Origin: Flavobacterium sp. HJJ
GTDB taxonomy: Bacteria; Bacteroidota; Bacteroidia; Flavobacteriales; Flavobacteriaceae
Reading direction: 5' to 3'
NCBI RefSeq assembly: GCF_015351475.1
Contig: NZ_JADKPR010000006.1
Coordinates: 1-64,000 of the forward strand
Length of the DNA: 64,000 nt
The notes beneath the pieces are model-generated. The model searched no databases. It was not told where the DNA came from and worked only from the letters and a program-made list of their open reading frames with translations. Shown here one piece after another: positions 24,382-33,530 of this stretch; position 1 is the stretch's first letter; each line of letters starts with the position of its first letter. Both the position numbers and the translations under genes were made by a program.

Positions 24382-26157
24382 ATGGGTTTCGAGATAGATG
24401 AATATTTAGTTGGGAAGTTTTTTAAGCATTTAAAAAGCCGAAAAAAAATAAGCCCCGAAGTAGAAGCCAGAACGGTTTCCCTTGCCAAGATACAGTCACG
24501 CCTGACGATAATGGCGCGCGCTTTGACGGGAAATCCAATCGAAATATTTCCTGCCGAAAGAGAAGGAGGTTACAAAAACAATAATTTTTTCCTTCCGGTT
24601 TCGTTTGCCGAATTTTCAGCAACAGAGGAGAATCTTGCTTTTTATCACTTCAGGATTTTATATTTAAGCATTCAACAGCGTTTGAATTACAATTGGACTC
24701 CCGAAGATGCGGAGCAGAGTCTGCTTCTTTCGCAACAAAAAGCATTGGAAACTTCTGAAGCCATTCTTTCAGTTTTGTTTGAAGAATTTGCTTTCGATAG
24801 ACAGTTTTTGGTGAAAGCCAAAAAACATTTTATCGAAAAACAGGATGCTAAAAACGAACCTGATTTTTCTTTTCTTTTTGGCAAATGGATGAAAAATGAA
24901 GTGGTTGCCGAAACTGAAAATGAACTTCAAAATTTTACGGACAAGATTCAAAAACCGAACGAAATTCAGCCTTTAACGACATTGAAAGCACAGGCTGTTG
25001 AGGAGGTAGTTACTGTTGAACTCGACAAAAAACAGCAGGAAGATTATGTAATGCTTCATAATTTTGAAAAAGTAGAAACGGCTGAGGAATTCAACGGAAA
25101 CTGGCGTGATTTTGACGGATCGGATGAACTTGAAGACCATCAGGATGCTTTGGAGGAACTGAATATGAAATTCACAGTCCGAGTTGACGACACTGCACAT
25201 TCTGTCTATCAAGCTGATTTTATTGAGAACACCACAATTTCTGAAAGTGCGTCGGTAGACGAAAAAGGTTTTCACCACAGTTACGATGAATGGGATTTTG
25301 CCAAAAAAAGTTATAAAACAAATTTTTGTAAAGTATATCCAAAACTACAGTTAAAAAACGACAGCGATTATTACCAAAAAACAATTTCAAAAAACGACTC
25401 CACATTGATGGGCTTGCGCAAAATGCTGACGAATGTCAACAACATAATGCAACAACAAAAAAGGCAGACTCAGGGCGATGAATTCGACATCGATGCCATC
25501 ACCGACTTGTATGTTGATGTACATTCCCGTAGAACGCCATCGGAAAAAATTTATGTTTCGAATAGAAAAAAAGAAAAGGATTTATCGATCTTGATTTTGT
25601 TGGATATCAGCCTTTCGAGTGATGGCTATGCTTCTGGAAACCGTGTGATTGATGTAGAGAAAGAAGTCTCGATTTTGTTTGGAGAAATCCTGAACGAGTT
25701 CCAAATCGATTTTTCAATTGACAGCTTTTATTCCAAAACCCGAAATTACTCAACCTATCTGACCATCAAGGATTTTGATGAAAATTGGAATGTTGCCAAG
25801 CATAAAGTGGGTGCAGTAGAACCTAGTGGTTACACCCGGATTGGGTCGGCCTTGCGCCACGCAGGAGTTCGCCTCCACAAACGAAACACCAAAAATAAAT
25901 GGGTTATCCTAATCTCTGACGGAAAACCCAATGATTACGATAAATACGAAGGTAAATATGGAATCAATGATGTAAAACAGGCACTTCGGGAACTGAATTC
26001 AAAAAACATCAATTCCTACGCATTAGCCATCGAGGCCGAAGCCAAATACTATCTGCCGCAGATGTTCGGGCAAAACCACTACCAGATTTTGACAACTCCC
26101 GTCGAGTTGCTGCAGTCGCTAGTGAAATTATACGAGAAGATAAAACACCAAAAATAA
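24382..26157 (+). CDS. norD: NorD, von Willebrand A-domain protein for Nor maturation
   Basis: A 591-residue protein with a long helical and acidic N-terminal part and a C-terminal VWA domain. The MIDAS motif is D408-x-S410-x-S412 in LLDISLSSDGY, with later YTRIGSALRHA and VILISDGKPNDY supplying the remaining metal residues. It partners NorQ in activating NorB. The mid-part (about 170-290) is rich in Glu/Asp and poorly conserved, as usual. Confidence 0.92.
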   Translation: MGFEIDEYLVGKFFKHLKSRKKISPEVEARTVSLAKIQSRLTIMARALTGNPIEIFPAEREGGYKNNNFFLPVSFAEFSATEENLAFYHFRILYLSIQQRLNYNWTPEDAEQSLLLSQQKALETSEAILSVLFEEFAFDRQFLVKAKKHFIEKQDAKNEPDFSFLFGKWMKNEVVAETENELQNFTDKIQKPNEIQPLTTLKAQAVEEVVTVELDKKQQEDYVMLHNFEKVETAEEFNGNWRDFDGSDELEDHQDALEELNMKFTVRVDDTAHSVYQADFIENTTISESASVDEKGFHHSYDEWDFAKKSYKTNFCKVYPKLQLKNDSDYYQKTISKNDSTLMGLRKMLTNVNNIMQQQKRQTQGDEFDIDAITDLYVDVHSRRTPSEKIYVSNRKKEKDLSILILLDISLSSDGYASGNRVIDVEKEVSILFGEILNEFQIDFSIDSFYSKTRNYSTYLTIKDFDENWNVAKHKVGAVEPSGYTRIGSALRHAGVRLHKRNTKNKWVILISDGKPNDYDKYEGKYGINDVKQALRELNSKNINSYALAIEAEAKYYLPQMFGQNHYQILTTPVELLQSLVKLYEKIKHQK

Positions 26158-26177
26158 TGCAAGACCATTTTTTTAAA

Positions 26178-26441
26178 TGAACCATTAAGATATTAAGATT
26201 GATTAAGGTTAATGTGAAAATATAGATTGAAATTTAATTTTATTAAAGTCTTAAAGCTTAAAAAAGGAAACATAATCCAGCTTAATTTCCTTAATACCTT
26301 AATGGTGAAAAATAAAGAAATAAATGGTTTAAAAATGAATCATTAAGATATTAAGGATCATTAAGATTGTAAACTTAATTTTCTGAATCGTTAAAAAAGA
26401 AACACACAATCCAGCTTAATTTCCTTAATACCTTAATGGTA
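26178..26441. repeat. Tandem pair of inverted repeats
   Basis: Two units, each a near-palindrome of the words ACCATTAAGATATTAAG and CCTTAATACCTTAATGG. A 33-bp segment starting AATCCAGCTTAATTTCC is identical at 26274-26306 and 26408-26440. The pair fills the gap between norD and the DUF438 gene and ends about 12 bp before its start codon. No gene is seen. Confidence 0.8.
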
Positions 26442-26452
26442 AAAAAAATAAA

Positions 26453-27439
26453 ATGATTCAAAATTTAATCAAGATGACAGATACAACAGATATCCCAGTA
26501 TTACCCGAAGGACATCCCGTTTGGATTTACTTTCAGGAAAAAGAATTAATAGTGTCTCTTTTGGAAGAGATTCAAGGTGTTGACCCAGCGATTGATTTGC
26601 CAAAGTATACCAACATATTCAATCAGCTGCTTACGATTGAGAAACGTTTTGCCCGCAAGGAAAATCAGCTTTTCCCTTTTTTGGAGAAAAAAGGCTGGGT
26701 TGGCCCGTCGCAGGGAATGTGGTCTTTTCACGATAATTTGAGAGAGCAAATCCGCTTGATTCAGTACTATGTCAAAATGAATAATCCTGAAAGAATAGCA
26801 ACTAATACTCCCTTTTTGGTGGACGGAATCTATCGATTGTTAGGTGTGGAGGAAAACGTGCTGTTTCCAAACGCACTAGATATTCTTACCGAAAATGACT
26901 GGGTCGAAATGCGCAAAGGCGAAGAGGAAATAGGCTGGATGCTTTCGCACACACCGTCGCCTTTCCCAAAAGTCGAATACATACACCCGAGCGAAGATTT
27001 CACCGTAAGGGAAATGCCTTTTTCGTTGGAAAACACTTCCCATTACGACGAGGGTTATATGACGGTCGAGCAGGTGAATCTGCTTTTGAGAACGATGCCA
27101 TTGGACTTGACTTACGTTGACGAAAACGACAGGGTTATTTTTTACAACCGCGGAGAAGAACGCGTATTCCCAAGAAGTGCAGGAATCATCGGTCGTGAAG
27201 TGAAGTTTTGCCATCCGCCAAAAAGTGTGGGAACGGTATTGAAAATCCTCGAAGAATTCCGCAAAGGAACTCAAAATGAATCGTCGTTTTGGATTAACTA
27301 CAAAGACAGATTGATTTATATCCGCTATTTTGCCGTAAGGGACGCAAATAAAAACTACAAAGGCGTAATCGAAATGTCACAGGATATCACCGACATTAAG
27401 AAAATAGAAGGTGAAAAAAGACTGTTGGATTGGGAATGA
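26453..27439 (+). CDS. DUF438/hemerythrin-like protein with C-terminal PAS domain
   Basis: A 328-residue protein. Residues about 15-165 resemble the hemerythrin-like domain of DUF438 proteins, with HPVWIYFQEKELI, RFARKENQLFPFLEKKG, MWSFHDNLREQIR and GVEENVLFPNALD supplying possible di-iron His/Glu ligands. Residues about 210-328 form a PAS domain (LDLTYVDENDRVIFYN; VRDANKNYKGVIEMSQDITDIK). No output domain follows. Sited between norD and norE, it may sense or buffer NO or oxygen; the function is inferred. The start could also be the Met at residue 8. Confidence 0.8.
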   Translation: MIQNLIKMTDTTDIPVLPEGHPVWIYFQEKELIVSLLEEIQGVDPAIDLPKYTNIFNQLLTIEKRFARKENQLFPFLEKKGWVGPSQGMWSFHDNLREQIRLIQYYVKMNNPERIATNTPFLVDGIYRLLGVEENVLFPNALDILTENDWVEMRKGEEEIGWMLSHTPSPFPKVEYIHPSEDFTVREMPFSLENTSHYDEGYMTVEQVNLLLRTMPLDLTYVDENDRVIFYNRGEERVFPRSAGIIGREVKFCHPPKSVGTVLKILEEFRKGTQNESSFWINYKDRLIYIRYFAVRDANKNYKGVIEMSQDITDIKKIEGEKRLLDWE

Positions 27440-27442
27440 AAA

Positions 27443-27632
27443 GATTTCTGATTTTTGATTAACGATTTTTGATTTCTGATTTTGGTGCAGAAGGATTAGT
27501 TTTTTTTCGTTATGTACAAAAGAAAAAGCTGAAATAATCGACTTCGTTTTTCAACATCTAAAATCTTTTATCATTCCTCTATCGTTTACCCAAAATCATA
27601 AATCTAAAATCGTTAATCTTCAATCTAAAATC
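27443..27632. repeat. Long inverted repeat ahead of norE
   Basis: Two 43-bp arms (27443-27485 and 27590-27632) built from GATTTTTGATTAACGATT-type words are inverted copies matching at 36 of 43 positions. The right arm ends 2 bp before the norE ATG, so a transcript could fold the ribosome landing site into a stem. Confidence 0.75.
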
Positions 27633-27634
27633 AA

Positions 27635-28216
27635 ATGGAAAGTTTGAAAATAAATTACAAAAACATTTACTATCCGCCAGGAGGTATTCTGATGTGGATC
27701 ATCATTTTTCTGGAACTCATCACTTTCGGGATGGCACTGCTGGCATTTGTCTATTACGGAACTGAAAATGCCACGGTTTTTCACGAGTCGCGTATGGAAT
27801 TGAATACGGTTTTCGGAACAGTGAACACTATTTTCTTATTAACAAGCGGATTTTTTATGGCCAATGCCGTGCATTTGTTTAAGGAGAATGAAGTTAAAAA
27901 ATCATCTCTGTATTTTAAATTGGCAATGCTTGGCGGATTTTTATTTTTGGCATTAAAAAGTGTTGAATATTACCATAAAATCGAAAGCGGAATTTCATTG
28001 GACACCAATATGTTTTACACTTTTTATTGGCTGTTGACCGGATTTCATGTTATTCATGTGATTATGGGATTGGTCATTTTGGCGTGGACAAATTACGGAA
28101 TGACGAAGAAAAATTCTGATACCACAGCTGAAGATATCGAAGCTTGCGGTGCTTTTTGGCATATGTGTGATTTGATTTGGCTGCTGTTATTTCCAATCCT
28201 TTATTTATTTTTTTAA
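27635..28216 (+). CDS. norE: NorE-like cytochrome c oxidase subunit III family protein
   Basis: A 193-residue, five-helix membrane protein of the haem-copper oxidase subunit III family, as in NorE of denitrification clusters. Conserved features are YPPGGILMWIIIFLELITF at the N-terminus, FYWLLTGFHVIHVIMGLVIL and the C-terminal WHMCDLIWLLLFPILYLFF. NorE is not essential for catalysis but supports Nor activity in some species. It is 2 bp from norF. Confidence 0.88.
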   Translation: MESLKINYKNIYYPPGGILMWIIIFLELITFGMALLAFVYYGTENATVFHESRMELNTVFGTVNTIFLLTSGFFMANAVHLFKENEVKKSSLYFKLAMLGGFLFLALKSVEYYHKIESGISLDTNMFYTFYWLLTGFHVIHVIMGLVILAWTNYGMTKKNSDTTAEDIEACGAFWHMCDLIWLLLFPILYLFF

Positions 28217-28218
28217 TT

Positions 28219-28470
28219 ATGAGAAAATCATTAATTTTAATCTATATTTTATTGTTAATAATCACTTTTACAGTTGTTTGCGTGGCTGAATGGCTTGGGG
28301 TTTCAAATATCGTTGCTCCTTTGATAATGTTTTTTGCGGTCATTAAATTTCTGTTAGTAGCTTTTCAGTTTATGGAATTGAAGAAAGCACATTCGTTTTG
28401 GAAAATCAGTTTGACGTTTACTTTGGTTTTGTTCACGGTATTGGTTATTTCGCTAAAACAAAAGTCATAA
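28219..28470 (+). CDS. norF: NorF-like cytochrome c oxidase subunit IV family protein
   Basis: An 83-residue protein with three membrane segments and the motif FFAVIKFLLVAFQFMELKKAHSFW typical of the prokaryotic subunit IV/NorF family. I take ATG 28219 as the start (MRKSLILIY), 2 bp after the norE stop; the open frame further upstream lies within norE. It is the usual partner of NorE. Confidence 0.85.
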   Translation: MRKSLILIYILLLIITFTVVCVAEWLGVSNIVAPLIMFFAVIKFLLVAFQFMELKKAHSFWKISLTFTLVLFTVLVISLKQKS

Positions 28471-28533
28471 AAAAAAGTTAAGAAATATGATATTTATCAT
28501 CCTTTTTATGGAACTCATATTTTAATTTTACCC

Positions 28534-28559
28534 TATAAAAGACATAATTATCCTTAATT
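28534..28559. promoter_or_regulatory. Putative Rrf2-type operator upstream of nirK
   Basis: A 26-bp dyad in the same register as the ric and norC copies: TATAAAAGACAT, two bases, TTATCCTTAATT. It ends 28 bp before the nirK ATG and just follows a weak -7-like TAATTTTA (28523-28530), so it would overlap the transcription start. Confidence 0.65.
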
Positions 28560-28587
28560 GAAGTACTATTCTAAAACCAAAAATAAA

Positions 28588-30048
28588 ATGAAAAAACCAT
28601 TAAATTTTAGCAGACCTTTTAGCTTGAAGGCATTGGCATTAATTGCATTTATTTGTATTTTTTCCTGTGCAAAAAAAGAAGAGGAACATGATGCAGCTTA
28701 TTACGAAAAAATAAAGGTCGAAGGACAAAAAGAGGCCGAACTGACTGCACCGCCATTGGTTCCAAAACCAATTGGTGACCGTCCGGCGATGAAATTGGTT
28801 GTCAATATGGAAATCAAGGAAGAGGAAGGCGAAATGGTTGATGGAACCAAATACGTCTATTGGACATTTGGTGGATCTGTTCCTGGAAATTTCATTCGTA
28901 CCAGAGTAGGCGACGAAGTGGAATTTCACTTAAAAAACCATCCAGACAATAAATTGCCGCACAATATCGATCTGCATGCAGTAACCGGTCAAGGCGGAGG
29001 AGCAGCTTCATCAATTGTTGCGCCTGGACATGAAAAAGTATTCAATTTCAAAGTACTGAATCCTGGGTTGTATGTGTACCATTGCGCCACTGCGCCTGTG
29101 GGGATGCACATTGCGAACGGTATGTACGGTTTGATTTTGGTGGAGCCAGAAGGCGGATTACCACCAGTTGATAAAGAATACTACGTGATGCAGGGTGATT
29201 TCTATACCAAAGGAAGTTACGGAGAACAGGGAGTGCAGCCTTTTGACATGAACAAAGCCTTGAAAGAAGAACCCGATTATGTGGTTTTCAATGGTAAAGT
29301 GGGAGCGATTGCCGGTGATAATGCCCTTACGGCAAAAGTAGGTGAAACGGTACGTATCTTTATGGGTAACGGTGGGCCAAACTTGGTTTCTTCATTCCAT
29401 GTTATCGGAGAGATATTTGACAAAGTACACATCGAAGGCGGTGACTTAATCAATAAAAATGTGCAGACAACGATGATTCCTGCGGGAGGTTCTGCGATTG
29501 TGGAGTTCAAAGTTGATGTTCCTGGAACATTTATATTGGTGGATCATTCTATTTTCAGAGCGTTCAATAAAGGAGCCTTGGGAATGCTGAAAGTAACGGG
29601 TGAAGAAAATAAAAAAATCTATTCAGGAACTACTCAGGAAGGAATTTATTTGCCTGAAGGCGGAAATGTGCAAAATATGCCGGAAGGTAAAAAAGAAACT
29701 AAACCTGCAGTTGCCAAAACATTGCCTGAACAAATTAAATCAGGAAAAGCGATTTTCGGGACAACTTGTTTTGCCTGTCATCAATCCGAAGGACAAGGGG
29801 TGCCGCATGCATTTCCTCCATTGGCAAAATCAGATTTCTTGAATGCCGATCCTAAGAGAGCTATCCAAGTTGTTATAAGAGGATTGAGCGGAGAGATTAC
29901 AGTAAACGGTCAGAAAATAAATAGTGTGATGCCAAGTCAAAATCTTTCAGATGAAGAAATCGCAGATGTTTTAACCTATGTTTACAGCAGCTGGGGTAAC
30001 AACAAAACGGTTATAACTCCTGCAATGGTAAAAGCGCAAAGAAAATAA
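28588..30048 (+). CDS. nirK: Copper nitrite reductase NirK fused to cytochrome c
   Basis: A 486-residue lipoprotein (lipobox Cys27 in FICIFSC) that reduces nitrite to NO. Two cupredoxin domains (about 55-190 and 200-345) carry [12 protein letters not shown] (type 1 and type 2 His), [18 protein letters not shown] (type 2 His, type 1 Cys, His and Met), and in the second domain [14 protein letters not shown] and [17 protein letters not shown]-terminal cytochrome c domain has the haem motif CFACH (C394, C397, H398). Cytochrome-fused NirK is known; the tethered haem is the likely electron donor. ATG 28588 is chosen over an in-frame TTG at 28558 that lies in the operator. Confidence 0.96.
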   Translation: MKKPLNFSRPFSLKALALIAFICIFSCAKKEEEHDAAYYEKIKVEGQKEAELTAPPLVPKPIGDRPAMKLVVNMEIKEEEGEMVDGTKYVYWTFGGSVPGNFIRTRVGDEVEFHLKNHPDNKLPHNIDLHAVTGQGGGAASSIVAPGHEKVFNFKVLNPGLYVYHCATAPVGMHIANGMYGLILVEPEGGLPPVDKEYYVMQGDFYTKGSYGEQGVQPFDMNKALKEEPDYVVFNGKVGAIAGDNALTAKVGETVRIFMGNGGPNLVSSFHVIGEIFDKVHIEGGDLINKNVQTTMIPAGGSAIVEFKVDVPGTFILVDHSIFRAFNKGALGMLKVTGEENKKIYSGTTQEGIYLPEGGNVQNMPEGKKETKPAVAKTLPEQIKSGKAIFGTTCFACHQSEGQGVPHAFPPLAKSDFLNADPKRAIQVVIRGLSGEITVNGQKINSVMPSQNLSDEEIADVLTYVYSSWGNNKTVITPAMVKAQRK

Positions 30049-30077
30049 TAAACACAATTTTAAATATTTTAGAAGTC

Positions 30078-30455
30078 ATGAAAAAATACATTTTAGGAAT
30101 AGCATTGATTGGATTAAGTCTGAAAGGGTTTAGTCAGGATGTAAACAAGGGTAAAGGTGTTTATACCAAAACTTGTATTGCCTGCCATCAGGCTACAGGA
30201 GCTGGAGTTCCTGGTGCTTTTCCTCCATTAGCTAAATCGGATTATCTGAATGCCGATGTAAACCGAGCCATTAAACAGGTAATCAAAGGGTCAACTGCAC
30301 CAATAACCGTAAATGGAAAAAAATACACAACGGCTATGCCTCCGCAGGCTTTAAGCGACCAACAAATCGCTGATGTACTTACTTATGTTTACTCAAGCTG
30401 GGGCAATAGCAAAAAAGTGGTTACCACAGCCATGGTGAAAGCTCAAAGAAAATAA
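30078..30455 (+). CDS. Periplasmic monohaem cytochrome c, paralogue of the NirK tail
   Basis: A 125-residue class I cytochrome c with a signal peptide (cut near FSQ, residues 18-20) and one haem motif CIACH (C33, C36, H37). It matches the NirK C-terminal domain almost along its length: both share [10 protein letters not shown] or [23 protein letters not shown] and the final AMVKAQRK. It lies 29 bp after nirK, so it arose by duplication of that domain or the reverse. It probably shuttles electrons to NirK or NorC. Confidence 0.9.
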   Translation: MKKYILGIALIGLSLKGFSQDVNKGKGVYTKTCIACHQATGAGVPGAFPPLAKSDYLNADVNRAIKQVIKGSTAPITVNGKKYTTAMPPQALSDQQIADVLTYVYSSWGNSKKVVTTAMVKAQRK

Positions 30456-30481
30456 TTAATTTTAAAGCAAAAAGAGTTCCT

Positions 30482-31249
30482 ATGTCTCCACTTAAAAAAA
30501 TAATGATCTTCTTTTTATTGCTGATAAACAGTATTCTTTTTGCTCAAGAATCAAAAATGGCATTCATAGATAGGGGGACTTTTGTCCCCCTTTATGGTGC
30601 CACCACTAAAAAACCGGTTAAAGTGGAGTCTTTTAAATTAGATGTTTATCCGGTTACCAATGCACAATATCTTGCCTTTGTAAAAAAATATCCGGACTAC
30701 AGCCGTTCGAAAATGAAAGGATTATATGCCGATAAAAGTTATTTGAATCAATGGGAAAGCGATTTCAGTATCGGAAAAAATAATTTGGCCGATGCTCCCA
30801 TAACCAATGTATCTTGGTTTGCTGCCAAGAAATATTGTGAGTGCCAAGGGAAAAGACTGCCTACGATGGACGAATGGGAATATGTGGCTATGGCCGATGA
30901 AAAACGCTCCGATGCCCGTACCAAAGAGGAGTTCAATCGATATATTCTGTCTTGGTACGAAAAGCCAAAGACCTATTCGAATCCGATAGGGAAAACCTTC
31001 AAAAATTATTGGGGTGTTTATGATATGCACGGATTGGTTTGGGAATGGACTTCGGATTTCAACAGCATTTTTCTTTCGGGTGAATCCAGAAAGGACAAAG
31101 ACACTGATAAGAATCTCTTTTGCGGAAGCGGATCTGTAAACGCCACAGATCTGATGAATTACGCCGCTTTTATGCGCTACGCTTTCAGGGCAAGCCTTAA
31201 AGCAAATTATACTACAAAAAACTTAGGTTTTAGATGTGCCAAAGATTAA
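30482..31249 (+). CDS. nirV: NirV-like formylglycine-generating-enzyme family protein
   Basis: A 255-residue secreted protein (signal peptide ending near FAQ) of the SUMF1/FGE-sulfatase fold: FIDRGTFVPLYG, DVYPVTNAQYLAFV, APITNVSWFAAKKYCECQGKRLPTMDEWEYVA, YDMHGLVWEWTSD and a terminal NLGFRCAKD. Proteins of this fold next to nirK are called NirV; their role is unproven. The two active cysteines of true formylglycine-generating enzyme are not evident in the usual place. Confidence 0.82.
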   Translation: MSPLKKIMIFFLLLINSILFAQESKMAFIDRGTFVPLYGATTKKPVKVESFKLDVYPVTNAQYLAFVKKYPDYSRSKMKGLYADKSYLNQWESDFSIGKNNLADAPITNVSWFAAKKYCECQGKRLPTMDEWEYVAMADEKRSDARTKEEFNRYILSWYEKPKTYSNPIGKTFKNYWGVYDMHGLVWEWTSDFNSIFLSGESRKDKDTDKNLFCGSGSVNATDLMNYAAFMRYAFRASLKANYTTKNLGFRCAKD

Positions 31250-31286
31250 TTGGCACTTTCTGAAATCAGCCAAAACCAATCCAAAA

Positions 31287-31928
31287 ATGAAACTTAATTT
31301 AACTCCAAACCGTAAAGGGATTTTTAAAACAGAATGGTATTTTTTACTTGTTTTACCTATTTTTGTGCTGTTTTTAGCTTTTCAAGGCTGTAACAAAAAA
31401 GAGATTGCTGCCAAAGAGAAACCTATTTCTGATTTGTCGATTTACAATCTGCCATCTAAGTGGACCACACAAAACGGGCAGAATATTGAAATGAAGGATT
31501 TAAGGGGGAAAGTACTCGTAATGGTCATGATTTACACTTCCTGCAAAGCGGCCTGTCCGCGTCTGGTGGCAGATATGCGTAATATCGAATCGCGTCTGCC
31601 GAACGATATCAAGGAAAATGTAAAACTAGTATTAGTTAGTATTGACCCGGAAGTAGATACTCCAAAACGGCTGAAAGACTTTTCGATTGAAAATAAAATG
31701 GAAGGTGACCAATGGCTTTTTTTGCGTTCGACAGAAGAAAACACCAGAGAGTTTGCAGCGGTTTTGGCTGTTAATTATAAAAAAATATCTCCAATGGATT
31801 TTTCTCATTCCAATATCATAAGCGTTTTTAATACCGAAGGCGAATTGGTTTATCAGCAGGAAGGATTAGGTGTGAACTCGGATGCAACAGTTAAAAAAAT
31901 TACCGAAGAATCTGCTAAAGTACAGTAA
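31287..31928 (+). CDS. SCO1/SenC family copper chaperone lipoprotein
   Basis: A 213-residue thioredoxin-fold protein anchored near the N-terminus (hydrophobic 17-33, lipobox-like FQGC, C35). The copper site is CKAAC (C86, C90) plus H174 in MDFSHSN, the standard SCO CxxxC...H set. In this cluster it may deliver copper to NirK or to an oxidase Cu-A centre. ATG 31287 is preferred; the open frame further upstream overlaps the end of nirV. Confidence 0.9.
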   Translation: MKLNLTPNRKGIFKTEWYFLLVLPIFVLFLAFQGCNKKEIAAKEKPISDLSIYNLPSKWTTQNGQNIEMKDLRGKVLVMVMIYTSCKAACPRLVADMRNIESRLPNDIKENVKLVLVSIDPEVDTPKRLKDFSIENKMEGDQWLFLRSTEENTREFAAVLAVNYKKISPMDFSHSNIISVFNTEGELVYQQEGLGVNSDATVKKITEESAKVQ

Positions 31929-32132
31929 GCGTAACTATTCGGCTGGATAAAAGTTTGATACGAATGTCGCCGATTAGTACAAATTCAAGATGAAAATGAG
32001 GAGAATTTCACAAATACAGCCTCAATTCAATTTGTGCAAATTTGCGAGATTAGTGTTTCGTTTTATTTCGATTTTATGTTTTATTAATGTTTAGCTGAAT
32101 AATTACAAGTAAACTAATTTAAAATTTCACTA

Positions 32133-33410
32133 ATGAAAATGTTCAAAAAAATGGTACTGGCAGCTGTATTAATTGCCAGCGGGAATATTTTTGCCCAAGA
32201 GTTTGATGCCAACTTACAGATTAAGCCCCGTTACGAATTTAGGAACGGCTATAAAGCTCCGATTCCTTATGGAGAAACGCCGGCGCAGTTTATAAATTCA
32301 AGAGCGCGTCTGAATCTGAATTTTAAACAGGATCAATTTGTTACCAAATTTACTATGCAGAATGTCCGTGTCTGGGGAGATGCTGCTCCAAATACCAAAT
32401 CGGATGTGAATGGTATTCAGGTTTTTGAAGCGTGGGCGCAATATAATTTTAATGAAAAATGGAGTACCCGTTTAGGCCGTCAGGTGATTTCGTATGACAA
32501 TCAGCGTATCCTTGGTGAAGCCGATTGGGCACCGCAGGCACAAAGCCACGATGCTGTATTGGTAACCTATAAAAACAGTAAAAGCCATTTGGATTTAGGT
32601 TTTGCTTTAAATGCAAACGGAGAATCTGATATCGCTGTACAATATACTGTTGCCGCTTACAAAGCCATGCAGTATGCCTGGTATCATACCGAATTGGGTA
32701 AATTGAATATGAGTTTGTTGTTCTTAAACACTGGTTACGAAAATAAACTGACAGCACCAATTCCAACACCAACCCCAGAATTGAAAGTAGATTATATGCA
32801 GACTTTCGGGACCTACATGAACACCAAAGGTAAATCCTGGGACGGAAATCTATGGTTTTATGGCCAGACTGGAAAAAATAGTACTTATAACGTGAGCGCT
32901 TTTGATGCTGCGCTTAATTTTAATTATGCTGTAACCGAAAAATTTAAAGCCGGTTTTGGTTATGAATTTTTATCAGGAAAAGGTCAAGACAATACAAGTA
33001 CCGACATAAAATCATTCAGCCCTCTTTTTGGAACCAACCACGGATTAAATGGTTATATGGATTATTTCTATGTAGGTAATCATAAAAATTCGGTAGGACT
33101 GCAGGATGTATTTTTGAAGTTTGGTTATAACGTAAACAAATGGCAGTTTGCTTTACTGCCTCATGTCTTTAGTGCTGCTAATACTGTTTTAGCTGCCAAT
33201 GGAAATGAAATGGACGACTATCTTGGAACGGAAATTGATTTTACAGCCGGTTATGCAGTTCACAAATTTATAAATGTTACAGGCGGTTATTCTCAGATGT
33301 TTGCTAGCGATACAATGCAGCGATTAAAAGGCGGTGATGTGGACCACACCAATAATTGGGGATGGTTATGTATTAATGTAAATCCTCAGATTTTTTCGTT
33401 TAAAAAGTAA
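32133..33410 (+). CDS. Alginate-export-type outer-membrane porin
   Basis: A 425-residue beta-barrel protein with a signal peptide (cut near IFAQ, residue 22). The stretch NLQIKPRYEFRNGYK, INSRARLNLNFKQ and WSTRLGRQVISYDNQRILG belong to the alginate-export (AlgE-like) porin domain. Placed at the end of the denitrification cluster, it could pass nitrite or nitrate through the outer membrane, but the substrate is not known. A hairpin follows the gene. Confidence 0.75.
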   Translation: MKMFKKMVLAAVLIASGNIFAQEFDANLQIKPRYEFRNGYKAPIPYGETPAQFINSRARLNLNFKQDQFVTKFTMQNVRVWGDAAPNTKSDVNGIQVFEAWAQYNFNEKWSTRLGRQVISYDNQRILGEADWAPQAQSHDAVLVTYKNSKSHLDLGFALNANGESDIAVQYTVAAYKAMQYAWYHTELGKLNMSLLFLNTGYENKLTAPIPTPTPELKVDYMQTFGTYMNTKGKSWDGNLWFYGQTGKNSTYNVSAFDAALNFNYAVTEKFKAGFGYEFLSGKGQDNTSTDIKSFSPLFGTNHGLNGYMDYFYVGNHKNSVGLQDVFLKFGYNVNKWQFALLPHVFSAANTVLAANGNEMDDYLGTEIDFTAGYAVHKFINVTGGYSQMFASDTMQRLKGGDVDHTNNWGWLCINVNPQIFSFKK

Positions 33411-33429
33411 TTATTGATTCTTGTCTTGA

Positions 33430-33454
33430 AAGGAGTTTCAGCAGGAAACTCCTT
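33430..33454. terminator. Terminator-like hairpin after porin gene
   Basis: AAGGAGTTTC pairs with GAAACTCCTT across a 5-base loop. The downstream tail ATCATTTTA is only weakly T-rich. Confidence 0.6.
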
Positions 33455-33530
33455 ATCATTTTATGGATTTTTTTGATGTTAATTTGTCTTTAAAACGAAA
33501 GTTTAAAATTTTTATATATATTTTTGCATC

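Noticed and set aside
26178..26441. CRISPR-like array.
   Set aside because: There are only two long units with inner symmetry, and no regular short repeats with unique spacers or cas genes.
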